A stretch of DNA of 64,000 bases from Fragum whitleyi (lineage: Eukaryota; Mollusca; Bivalvia; Cardiida; Cardiidae). The position numbers were made by a program, and so were the translations under genes. Positions within the stretch are counted from its first letter, which is position 1. Each line of letters begins with the position of its first letter. The stretch is from positions 27,719,208 to 27,783,207 of the forward strand of contig OX411559.1 in NCBI GenBank assembly GCA_948146395.1, written 5' to 3'. Shown piece after piece: positions 35,917 through 46,431 of the stretch. The notes beneath the pieces are model-generated. The model had not been told where the DNA came from, did no database searches, and worked only from the letters and a program-made list of their open reading frames with translations.

Positions 35917-38869
35917 GGCCAGTTTCATCGAAACAAAACCAAGACCACTTCCCTGGGATGACCATTCAAAAGACAACCGAGATGACGCGATCGAGGCTAG
36001 CAGTAAAGCAACCAATAATGACATCTTTGGTGGAGAAGAAGGCGTCATTAACGAAACAGAAAACCCACATGATCAGGGTATCGTCGCTAAGGGTAAGGCC
36101 GAGGATATTTTAACAAAGATTACTTTAGGTGATTTCAAGCTACAAGATATTACTTTCACCAGTAAAAAGAGACAGGAAGTCGAAGGTGATAGCAACACAG
36201 TCACTAAGATTGTCGATATTGGTTTAGACGACGTGCCCAATTACAAGAAATCATTTAACCCAAACAAGGCAGAGGGCAATAAAGTCACTAAGATTGTCGA
36301 TGTTGGATTGGATGACGCGCCTATGATCACAAGACCATTTACATTTATCACAAACAAGTCGGGTGGCAATAAATTTGATAAGTTGTTCGGTGCTGGATTA
36401 GATGGCGCACCTCAAAGCACGAGGTCATTCACTTATACCCCAAACAAGGCGGAAAGCAACACACTTACCAAGATTGATGTTGGATTAGGTGACGTGCCAA
36501 TTGATACAAAGCCATTTTCTTATACCCCGAGCAAGCTTGAACAATTCACTAACTACAAGACAATGAGTGGATATAGTTTGAATACCGGGAAAGCTGTTGA
36601 AGTAGAATGTGTGAAATCAGACGAGAGTTTGACTTGCACAGACGAACCGAGTTTGGGGTTTGGACGATCCTATAGACCATCGTTCCTTGAAGAAAATGCT
36701 TCTGCATATACTACAAAAACATCTCTTATAAGTGATGAGAAAGTATTGATTCATGAAAGAAACAAAGATCTGATCATGGATATTGATCGTCTTGACGAGA
36801 GAAAGATACCTACGATAGCTGGGCTATCTAAGCAAGATAGATTGGTGCAGCACGATGCGAAAAGGTCAGTAAATGAACAAATCAGTGCACCTCGTGAATC
36901 TGCTTATAACAAAAAAGATAATTGTAATGATATTTTAGTGCACGAGAAAAGTAGCATCGATAAGGCTAGTGAAAGAAGGCTGTCTTTTGGTGGCGGTGCA
37001 TCTAAGGAAGTTTCTTCTTTGATTGAAACTTCATATGAGATTGACTGTGTGACGGTTTTGGAAATTAATGAAGCACTCCAGTATGGAGGAAATGATAATG
37101 AACTGAGAGAAGTCAAAGTGGAAGGAAATACCGAAGAACTTGGAAAAGAAATGGACGAAGGATTCAGCAATAATGAACTAGCATATGAATGCAACAAATC
37201 AACTGATTATGACACGAGAAAAAGTTGTTCTACAGAAATTGGCGCTAAAAAGACTAACGCTGATAGAAGACCACTTTTAACAGCAAATGTAATTGCTACA
37301 GATCATAGTGAAAGGAAAAGTCGGAATGGAAGAAAAAATGTGAATACTGAAGCAAAGCATGGTTATATCTACAAGGCAATATCTGGTGGCACGATACGTA
37401 TGACAAACGATGTCCTTGATCACGGATTTGAGGATGCCAAGACGGAATGTAACACCGATAAACAAAACAGAGAACCCGACGATACGATTGAAAAAATCGA
37501 CACTGGTTTATCTGTTAAAGCATTACACAAGACAAAAGGTGTCATGAAGTATTCCCCCACTCAGGACATTGATCATGATACAAGCAGAACGAAGAAAGAA
37601 CCTACTGTCCTTATGAGAAAAAGTGTTACAGGTCTCAGCAATAAGAATCTGCGTGTTATCGGTTCGGTATCGTCACCAATAGAAACTAGAAGGAGGAAAA
37701 TGAAGAAACAAAGAGAGAGAAAAGTAAGGATTGAGACAAGTGAAGGGGATAATGTACAATCAGAGAGCGAGGTGTTTGATATAACACCTGTTAAAGATAT
37801 CCCGTGGAGTCCTTGTCAAGATGGTGTAGACGTGATCAGAAACACTGAGCCTGCTAATAAACGAAAAGCGATTAATAAGAAAGCAAAGAAATCGAAAGAT
37901 GCGGCCCAACCGCTTGATATTGAAGATGTAATGTCTCAACATCCAAATGATCCAACAACCTCAAATGACATGCCAAGTCTCAGGAGAATTGAACACGAAA
38001 GTCATTGTACAGAAACAAGACATGACAACAGTGTGGAAGTAATGTATGGTGTAGCAACAGAAATGAAAAGAGGCAGACGTGAGTTCAATATTGATCATGA
38101 AAGCAATAAAACCACACAGAGCCTAGTTGATGATGATCATAGTAAACTGGTTAATACTAAGTTACTCAAAGCTAATCGTTCGGTAGTTCGAGTGAAAAGT
38201 GACACTCGTGATTCTAATTCAAATTTAATCGATACGAGTGATAGATGGGTCGACGACAAATATGGTCCTTTAATAAATGATGTAGACGACCAGATCGACG
38301 AGAGGATTAGAAAGAGAAAGGAGAAAATAAAGAGGATTGTTCAGAAAGAAATTGATAAGTTTGAAAGTGATACTAGAATGGAATCGGCAAATAATACACA
38401 TCAAAAACAGGACATACCCAATGTAGTCTCAGACATAATCAGGAACACAGTACTAAAGAAAGGCAATATTGACTCATATCATTCAAATAATGAGATTAGA
38501 GAGAACGGACATTTGTATAACATGAACAAACCTATCATAGTACAGGATGTTTGTGAATTTAATACAGGTCGTTCACCGATCAACGTAAAATATAATGAAG
38601 ATACTACAAAGGATATCTCAAAACACACAATCGGTGTAGCTCAAACAACGCAACACGACGTACCAACTACAGAGAGACTAAATGAAGACATTGTCGAATC
38701 ACTTTCCCCGATATCTCTGCATTATGGATCTAGAGCAGATGAAGATGATACAAACAGATTTAACGTAAATAAAGTCGATGATACGACTGGGAACGATAAC
38801 AAGGGTAGCAGGTGGAGAAGATTTCTTAATTGGATTTCATGTTGTTTAAAACCTAAAGTTGATGATTAA
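35917..38869 (+). CDS. scrib: scribble homologue, giant terminal exon (984-codon C-terminal extension)
   Basis: Acceptor ACTTATAACAG|GGCC; phase 2 entry completes an Arg codon, then the frame stays open from 35918 to the TAA at 38867-38869. The eight definite exons total 3756 nt, an exact multiple of three. Layout: an acidic start (RPLPWDDHSKDN...), four tandem 28-30 residue repeats (36194-36544, consensus N-x-x-TKI-V-D-x-GLDD-x-P...PF-x-x-x-P-NK), then about 770 residues rich in Lys, Glu, Asp, Asn and Ser with no recognised domain. A short basic-aromatic end follows: SRWRRFLNWISCCLKPKVDD. Human SCRIB is about 1650 residues in all, so this tail would make an unusually long protein. Known: Scribble is a cortical scaffold. 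Inferred: the tail adds disordered interaction surface and possibly a membrane contact through the W/R/CC end. Alternative: a separate gene whose first exon was missed, but the frame match and lack of a nearby ATG argue against that. Confidence 0.75.
36194..36544 (+). repeat. four tandem protein-coding repeats (28, 30, 30, 29 codons)
   Basis: Units start at 36194, 36278, 36368 and 36458, each at an Asn codon. Shared pattern: N-[TK]-x-[TD]-K-[IL]-x-[DG]-[VIA]-GL-[DG]-[DG]-[VA]-P-x-x-x-[KR]-[SP]-F-x-[YFP]-x-x-[NS]-K. The nucleotide spacings (84, 90, 90) are multiples of three, so the protein frame is kept. A weaker half-unit (ILTKITLGDFKLQDI) may precede them. Internal duplication within the exon is the simplest origin. 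Confidence 0.85.
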
Positions 38870-38918
38870 ATATTCAAAGTTAAATCAAATTCGTTAAGCG
38901 TGTTGATCTATAAAACTC

Positions 38919-38924
38919 AATAAA
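38919..38924 (+). terminator. poly(A) signal of the scribble homologue
   Basis: AATAAA lies 50 nt after the stop codon, followed within about 30 nt by a mixed T/G-rich stretch. This suggests a very short 3' UTR for the long isoform. Confidence 0.6.
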
Positions 38925-39620
38925 AGGGTTCTCATTATGGGCCTTTCTAAGCACGCTTCATTCGGTTTCTATTGTAGGTCTGTGAGATTCCTCAATCCTG
39001 CTGAAATTATTTTCTTGAAGGAACAAATTGCTAGGTTTTTTTAGCCCAAGTAATCCTACAACAATTCAGTAGAAAGCCAATATGATAGCCTATGATCAGA
39101 CTGTACGTCTTTGTGGGCTGATCTTAGGCTCTACTGTCTGCAGTAACTCTGTACGTATATATATATGTCGTGAACACATGGAAATATCACAACTATAAAT
39201 TTAAAAATATGATCACTCAGTAAGAAAGTAGAGATGCAGTTGCGAAATTTCCATCTGTTATTTGTTGAAAAAGGCATATGCCGAAATATCGAAATAGAGT
39301 ATATATCACTTAAGAAGTGTTTTTCGAAACCCTTTCAAATAATTTTTACACTGTAGTATAAACAATACGCCTGTAACCTTTATTGGTGGATGGCTGGTCT
39401 TTCGTAAAGGCAAGTCCCTCATACATGTATATTAAACATCGTTTGTTGCCTGCGAACTCGAAACAAAAGCAAATCGACAATGGAAGGCCTAAAAGCTGTA
39501 ACTACAGCTTATTCAAACTGAATTTTCGACTTTTAAGTCACCTGTTGACGCAAATGTTTAAAACAAATTGACGAAGGTCAACAGTAGGACTAGTCAACAG
39601 TCAACTGTCTACATCTCGGT

Positions 39621-39784
39621 TTAAGGTAGAAGACCCGTAAAAGTTCCGCAATTTTTCGAAAACCATGAACTTTAACAGTGTTATCCGAGGTTTCCTAATG
39701 TTAATCATTAGGAAACCTTGATTAACATTGTGAAAGAACATGTAGTCCAAAATGTTTCGGAACTTTTACGGGTCCACTACCCTA
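39621..39784. repeat. GGTAGTGGACCCGTAA fold-back MITE, copy 5
   Basis: TTAAGGTAGAAGACCCGTAA to TTACGGGTCCACTACCCTAA, with long complementary arms and a GGTTTCCTAATG / CATTAGGAAACC centre. Confidence 0.85.
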
Positions 39785-41093
39785 AAAGAGTGGTTTGATT
39801 GGTCAGTGGGGCGTTTGAATGACAGCAGTGATCTGTAAATATAAAGTTTGTCTGTATTCACAAGTTATTCTATCTGATCTATAAGGTCAGTCCTGCGTTC
39901 TGAATAAAGAAGCAAAAGCGAGCGCCCCAGAAATGGTACCCTGGAATCTAATATAATGCGTTTTACTTGGACGTTTTAACGTACGTCAGTACGTTTGAAC
40001 AATCAAGTGAGTTGTTAATATCTTTCAAAAAAAGAAGTGCCGACTCGGTTTCATTTTTTTGTTTGTTTGTTTTCAAGAATGTCTACGCCAGACAACTGTC
40101 CATTTTGAAAATGATATTATACAATAATTCTATACATTTTGTAGATTATTCAAAGTCTCCTTTTAAATGTGAAATTACGGTCGCCGGTGTGTAATTGGGC
40201 AAAACACACGAGGGAACTCAATAGGGGAATCACGCCTGGTTTTAGAATTAGCGATATAAATTTGAGATAAATTGTATTCAAATAGTGTAAGTAAATTGGA
40301 TTATTGTTAAAAGCATAAATAACCCTAGATATATATATATTATGGAAAATATGAGAAGAAATAACGGAAGCAAAACAGCGCGTCGTAATTCAAATTTATG
40401 TAAAGCAACATTTAGATTAGGAATCTTCCAATGCCGCTCAATAAATTAGTTATCGTTACGACATCTTAGTGACATGACGCTGACAGCTCTGTGCCTGTCC
40501 GTCACTCGTGAAAGAGAAATAACCCCAATGCGAACTTATACGTTATGAGATTTTCAATGGTCAACGTTATACAATTTACTTGAAACTGCAGCTGTATTTA
40601 CGAAATTTGATTTGTTCCGTAACCAATATACGTGTATAGTGCTATTTCTGGATGTATACCTAATTAATTATTTGAGCACAGTGATGTCTTACACTGTGTT
40701 GGGTAAAATTGCGTTATCGCTATTAAGTATTTTCACGCGCGCAAAATATCGTATCAGAAAATGGGCTTAACAAAAAAGAGTGTAATTCCTTTGAAGTTTG
40801 CATTTACATTGGAACCTGTTGAAATAGGGTCGAAACAATTTACATTCATATATATTAGTATATAAACTTGAATAGTTTCCCTTTCCGTCTCGTTCTTTTC
40901 ACCACAATGCTATACGAAACGTCCACCTTCAGTACTTTCAGTGCTTTGATTCAAGCTTGGGCGCTGTCGTTAATATTGTTATCTTGAACGTAGGGATGTT
41001 TTTTCTGTTCTCATTGGTCATACTTGACCTTTTGATTACCCACTCAAACGTGTGTACCTATATATCTAACACTTTTAAGTAACAGATCTGAAT

Positions 41094-41372
41094 TTATATT
41101 ACTGTCAAAACTAACACTGTATAAAGTGTTAATGTTTCCGGAAAACCAAGGTTATACAATAACGTTATTTTGATTTCACTTTCGGTTTGTCTAATAACAG
41201 CTGTTCCAATTCGCCAAAACTGAGAGTATCGTTCTTGTGGTGGTTCCACTGCATTCAGTCTAAAGTTCGACCTGCTCGTTTGACTGAGGGCATCTTTTGT
41301 TGTGACTGATTGATAAAGTGTATGTAAATTCATCTTAAATATATTGCATCTATATAACCGTAGACGGTCCAT
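41094..41372 (-). CDS. possible small ORF, 92 codons
   Basis: It starts with a true ATG (MDRLRLYRCNIFKMNLHTLY...) and stays open to TAA. The middle (NAVEPPQERYSQFWRIGTAV) looks protein-like, but the end is a hydrophobic low-information run. No family, poly(A) signal or splice support was seen. A chance ORF is as likely. Confidence 0.15.
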   Translation of the reverse strand: MDRLRLYRCNIFKMNLHTLYQSVTTKDALSQTSRSNFRLNAVEPPQERYSQFWRIGTAVIRQTESEIKITLLYNLGFPETLTLYTVLVLTVI

Positions 41373-41792
41373 TTTATATCAGCTTAGTATCACAGGCAAT
41401 CAACTTTCGCAATTCAACTTTTGTTATATAGGTTATAATTTATGACAAGGTATCCATCTCCATCTCATGCAAAAAAACTACCAGCAGTCATTTGATGAAC
41501 ATTTTTACATTTTCTATCAACTAGATACATTCTGATTCATTTTATTTATCAAATGAATGTTTTTTTTAATTAGTTTTTAAATGATGAAAATCGGACAAGT
41601 AACAGGGTATAAAGTGTCAAACTTGGACTTGAACATTTTGATAAAACCATCATCTAAGATCTCGCTTTAGATTGGATAAACGGATTTTAACAATCTATGA
41701 AAAATAAATAAATAAATAAACAAAAAGGAAAAAAAAAGCACATTTTTTTTTCAATGTTAATTGCCTTTGACTTACATTTTATCTTTTACAAA

Positions 41793-41872
41793 TCGAGGGT
41801 TCGGTGCAAAACTGTAGTAGGTGTATATACATTGTATATACACTTACTACAGTCTTTCACCGAACCCTCGAA
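41793..41872. repeat. compact hairpin element
   Basis: CGAGGGTTCGGTG and ACTGTAGTA-GTGTATATAC pair with GTATATACACTTACTACAGT and CACCGAACCCTCG around an ATT loop. The stem is nearly continuous over about 35 bp. Confidence 0.75.
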
Positions 41873-43676
41873 ATGTGCCTTCTTTATAATCGCATATGCC
41901 GTTGATTTTTTTATTATTATTTTTGTTTGTTTTTTCGGTTGATTGGTTGTTTTTATTTTTTGATAAAGTTAAATATATTAGAATAAGGTCAACCAATAAA
42001 AATAACTGTAGTATCAAAACTCTGATATTATGTAGCCAATTTTTCTCATTTTTGCAGGAATAGAAGGGAAAGTATTCAGAAAAATGATACCATAGAGCTA
42101 TATAAGCATAGTTGGATACCCTGTCTTATACCAAAGCCATTATGAGAAAATTGGATTATGAAACAGCTGAATGTTTTTGGCAAATACTTTTCATAAACTG
42201 AAAAAAAAAGCTTTTCGTACAGATAGCGATAAGTCCGGTCATTAGCGACATCTGCACTCTCTCAATCATGTAAAGATTTTTCTCTCCAACAGGGTCCCTT
42301 CTGTCGAAATTCTTATCTTTGGACGTACTTCTGATGTACAAAAAAAGATATGTTCTGTTTTCTTCTTAATAAGTGGTCGCTTGAGGACAATATTTATTGA
42401 GCGGAAGGAAACAACGAAAACCTCCTAAGAATCGAAAAAGAAAGTCGGGATTTTAATTTGGGGGGAAACTTAGTAAATCATGGGTTTCTACTGACTGATT
42501 ATACGCAACAAATTATAATCTTGTCCGCTACCTGGTTTGGCAAAATTTCAACCGATCCATCCTTTGATTTATTAATAACCACAACGTGTAAAATGCTGAT
42601 GAATTAAAAAAAAACCCAAAAAGCTATTATTGTGGTAAAAATGTTCCAGATAAAAGCGATCACCTTGAACATGATATGTTATATTTTTGTTATTAAAAAC
42701 AACAACAACAGCAACAACAACAACTAACAAAATTCAGAGCAATTATCGTATTTTGTCCAGACGGGGATAGAAATAACAAAACAAAACCAATGAACAAAGA
42801 TTGGAATGACTTTATTAAAATCTAAACATGAAAGCGTTGTAAAACAAAATAGACAAAAGAATGTAAAAGCCTTACGCGTCATGTGGTATAGTGCGGTTTT
42901 ATTAACTTGAATCTGACCCCTGCTATTTAGATGAATAAAAATCTGATTATTCCTACTCGGCTTTGCACGTGCTTTCATAAGAATGAATAACAAACGATAT
43001 TGAATGTATTATACATTTTGTTAATTGATAAAATATGTCGGTAATTGTTATTTGAGCATTTTTTTCCATAGAGGTCAAAGTCGGGTCAAATTAACCAGGC
43101 TATAATATTCAAAACACCTTTGCTTATTTAACATTTCCCTTGGATTCCCTGGATCAGTCTGTTCGAATCTTTTGAAATTACATCTTTTGAACGCAGTAAC
43201 AAGTGTTTATAGTTTGTCTTTTCTGAATTGCTAGATAACAATGACATTTTATCATTGACAATACAGATATTTGGAATGCTTCATTGTGCACTTTTGTCAA
43301 AATTCGTGAAAGAAGTCCAAATTCAGACAATCGTAAAAAATCGTAAACGCCGATCCAGACAAGCCTGCGCATGTCGTGAAGTCTGACCATGTATGATTCA
43401 AACATTCTTTTCCTATATAGCTATTTTATAAAATCCTACCCTGCAGTCGATGCCAGCCGGCTAAATTTCTTTTTTCAAATGCTTAATTTATATAGTTCCG
43501 AAATGACCAGTTTCCCATGACTTTCTCATTAAAAATATTGTTACTCTTTTTAATCAAATCAGAAAAAAGACATTTTAAAAAATAGACTTTATAAATAACA
43601 ATGACGCTACAAATAAACCACCAAGATTTATAGGTATAGATAACAAATTTCAAGTAATCTGCAACTTAAATATGGC

Positions 43677-43840
43677 TAAAGGTAATGGACCCGTTATAGT
43701 TCCGCGACATTTCGGAACGCATTATCTTTCACAATGTTAACCGAGGTTTCCTAATGAAAATCATCAGAAACCTCGGTTAACACTGTTAAAGTTCATTACT
43801 GCCGAAACGCGGTGGATCTATTACGGGTCCATTACCTTAA
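43677..43840. repeat. GGTAGTGGACCCGTAA fold-back MITE, copy 6
   Basis: TAAAGGTAATGGACCCGTTA to TTACGGGTCCATTACCTTAA with a CCGAGGTTTCC / GAAACCTCGG centre. By eye it is one of the least diverged copies. Confidence 0.85.
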
Positions 43841-44736
43841 AGATAAAAAGCTTTTTGAGACATAAGCATAGTACGTGGATCCTAACCCTCTACTGTTGGA
43901 TGCTGGGTAGCAAATAAATAATCCTAGTCGAAAATAAACTTCAATATGTTTGAAAACATTTAAGACCTTTGAAAGGCCATTTAAGGTTTATACTTTCAAT
44001 TTGGATATTGTTTCACCCGTGGGCAGTCCAGTCCTGTGTTCTGGAGAACAAAACGATGCAAACTACATGCAAAATATACCCACGTAGCACGCAAATGCAC
44101 GTGCAAAGAAGCTATAATTTTCAAACAGCTTGCATCGAATTTCATTCTGAACGCAGGGCTCTTATTTTGTGAAATTTGGTAGAAGAGAACTCATTTTTGT
44201 TTGGAAGCAGCCCAAAGAGATCGTAAGCTTTTAAAGGAAGCCCTATAATGTGGTTACTCGGTTGACAAGACAATTTCAATAAGTATGAACAATACGTAGT
44301 TTGTAGAAATATTGTTGTAACTTTGGATACTAGATATCATAAAAATCAAGCCATCTAATTCTTCATCTGTTACAATAAAATGTATCATCTGGATATGTTT
44401 TAGATAAAAGCTCGTTGACTCATCATAGTTTCATTCGTAGATGACAAGATCTAATTCGTAAATTCATTTGTGACCTATCGGGCGAAAAAGATCACTTTAG
44501 TGGCGCATAATATATTGACCCAAGTCAGACATCGCGCAATGCGCAGCCGCTTGCTAGAGTAGAAATTCTCCTCAATTGGTTTACCTTTTTTTTAAATTCT
44601 AGAATGATCTCACGTCTTCCTGTATAATAATATTGAACTGAAACCCCGGCTATTCTCTACTGGAAACAATCTCTTTTCCAAATATTTTCACTGTTTAACG
44701 GAGATCCCAGATGGTCCCTTTTACGTGACTGGTCAC

Positions 44737-44757
44737 TTTATTTTATCTTTATTTATT
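44737..44757 (-). terminator. cluster of three poly(A) signals, microprotein gene
   Basis: AATAAA on the minus strand at 44737-44742, 44748-44753 and 44752-44757. They lie 316-336 nt beyond the stop of the microprotein, which gives a plausible 3' UTR of about 0.35 kb. The 3' UTR is AT-rich and has no competing ORF. Confidence 0.5.
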
Positions 44758-45072
44758 GATAAGGACTACCATATCTTAGCTTCAAACTACAGCAAGTGAT
44801 AAAGATATAAGAGATAAAGGAATAATAAATTTGACAGCTTTGAGATACATATATGCCTAAAAAACCATCACCAAAATATAAAATATGAATATAAAATATT
44901 ATCAGAAAATGATAAACTAGTACAAAAGTGAAAAGATTATAGCTGCATCAACTATTTTACAAACTTAAAATAGTCAAAACATGAAAAAACAAACAAAACA
45001 AAAACAACACAAGATCTATGTACACATGTTCAAAAAAATAACTTCCGGTATCCATTAAATGTTGATCCCTTT

Positions 45073-45113
45073 CTACACCATGACTTCCGGTGTTACCTTA
45101 GCTTTCTCATCAA
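45073..45113 (-). CDS. membrane microprotein, terminal coding exon (exon 4)
   Basis: Read on the minus strand, the acceptor is TTTCTTTTTACAG. The exon then completes a Val codon (phase 1) and reads VDEKAKVTPEVMV before TAG at 45073-45075. This is the cytosolic or lumenal tail after the membrane span. The last residues V-M-V fit a class II PDZ ligand pattern (hydrophobic-x-hydrophobic), which is weak evidence. Downstream on the minus strand there are three AATAAA signals (44737-44757). The four exons total 33+50+56+41 = 180 nt, exactly 59 residues plus stop. Confidence 0.7.
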
Positions 45114-45275
45114 CTGTAAAAAGAAATTAGATTAACTATTATCAGGCTGAATTGAAATTCTGTTAAATTTCTATTTTTTTTAGACTTTATCGCCTGGCTG
45201 ATGTTTCCAACATAACAATACAGTAGAAAGCAGACAGTATAGAATGAGATCAGGCTGCCATGCTTTGTGTACATC

Positions 45276-45523
45276 AGGGCCCGAGGTTATAAGACTTTTC
45301 TCATTCTCAATTCAAAATTTTCTCAAATTTCAATTTGAGATTAAAGCCGTATTTCTGTTTTATTACTCATTTTAATGTATGAACATAAAAGATAATATTA
45401 ATAAGTTGTAATAAATAACAACTTATTAATATTATCTTTTATTTTCAAATATTTATTTAAATTTAAAATTTCAGAAAATTATCAGTTGAATCTGAGAAAA
45501 GTTTTATAACCTCGAGCCCTGAA
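45276..45523. repeat. MITE with an internal perfect palindrome
   Basis: Ends CAGGGCCCGAGGTTATAA and TTATAACCTCGAGCCCTG. Inside, AAAAGATAATATTAATAAGTTGT pairs with its complement around a 7-base loop (45387-45441). It lies in the last intron of the microprotein gene. Confidence 0.8.
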
Positions 45524-45692
45524 ATATGTCGTGAGCAGTAGGATAAGGATGATTGATTTATACTTCTGTTGTCTTATTTGTAGATTTGAATAAGTCAAAA
45601 CATAAATTATCTCTCCTTGCTTTAACCGTTTATTAAGCGACCACAATCAACATTTCCTTAAAACGCGACGGTGTGTGTTAGATATTATCGTA

Positions 45693-45790
45693 ATTGAATC
45701 CTGTATTGTTAGAATTCATTAGAATCGTCTCAGTAAAATAATTCTAATGAGTTCTAAAATCACAGGATTCTAACGTTATTAGAATATTAT
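45693..45790. repeat. small inverted repeat
   Basis: GAATCCTGTATTGTTAGAATTCATTAG pairs imperfectly with CTAATGAGTTCTAAAATCACAGGATTC. Confidence 0.55.
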
Positions 45791-45836
45791 TATCATTATT
45801 ATGTGATAATTCATCTAAACAATGGAACCGGTCTTT

Positions 45837-45844
<8 letters not shown>

Positions 45845-45882
<38 letters not shown>
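45845..45882. repeat. 38-base poly-A tract
   Basis: Uninterrupted A run on the plus strand. It could mark an old retrotransposed end or be a simple homopolymer. No SINE or processed gene is visible directly beside it. Confidence 0.9.
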
Positions 45883-45883
<1 letters not shown>

Positions 45884-46045
45884 ACTTCTAAGCGATCACT
45901 TCTTTAAGTCAACATAATTTGAAGGTCGTTTTAGTGGCTAATTAAAAAGACTTTTACACCATACTTTAAAGTGTGGCAAAAACATCCCCCATGGAACTCG
46001 AGCATCTCGAGCGGATTGACAGCCAGGATGACACTAGTATGTGTG

Positions 46046-46346
46046 TGTGTATTTTCGTTTATTTATCGTCGCTACCGTAGCACATGACCATATGAGCGAC
46101 GCCCCCAGAAGACGTTTAGTTGTTACGGGGGATAGTGCAAGGATACATGACGAAACTACTGCTGAGATCCGCCATGGTTCTTTAACGTGCTCGGTGTAAA
46201 GCACCGTCTCACGGGGCCTCGGTTTAACGTCTCATCCGAAAGACAATTAGTTTTTGTTAGTGTACCAGCCCGGAAATCGTACCCACGCGGTCGAACTTCA
46301 ATGGTTTTGAAGTCCGGTGCTCTACCAACTGAGCTAATCGGGCTGG
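46046..46346 (-). repeat. second SINE family, tRNA head plus conserved core, minus strand
   Basis: On the minus strand the head CCCGATTAGCTCAGTTGGTA has a clean A box. Next come a degenerate B box, then GGATGAGACGTTAAACCGAG, GCACGTTAAAGAACCATG and GGGGCGTCGCTCATATG. The central core resembles the conserved domain of metazoan core SINEs. The family differs from the 11726 SINE. Confidence 0.75.
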
Positions 46347-46431
46347 TATGACGCTTTCACCATAATTTAATAAGAAGGTCAATGAGCTAATGCTTCACAT
46401 AAAATGTATTTCAGCACTTTAAGGTAAAACA

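Larger units (their letters stand above)
38925..44736. other. intergenic region between the two main genes
   Basis: The two genes point towards each other (scribble homologue plus, microprotein minus), so this 5.8 kb lies between two 3' ends. It contains two fold-back MITEs (39621-39784, 43677-43840), a hairpin element (41793-41872), a CAACAA microsatellite (42700-42724), a repeat fragment at 44030-44165 and one doubtful 92-codon ORF. The rest is AT-rich with nothing recognised. Confidence 0.6.

Noticed and set aside
36904..37942. Minus-strand ORFs opposite the long Scribble exon
   Set aside because: Shadow frames of the biased coding strand; each is under 100 codons and without independent signals.
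46270..46346. Selenocysteine tRNA on the minus strand
   Set aside because: The long variable arm and extended acceptor stem of tRNA-Sec are absent, and the head joins a SINE core.
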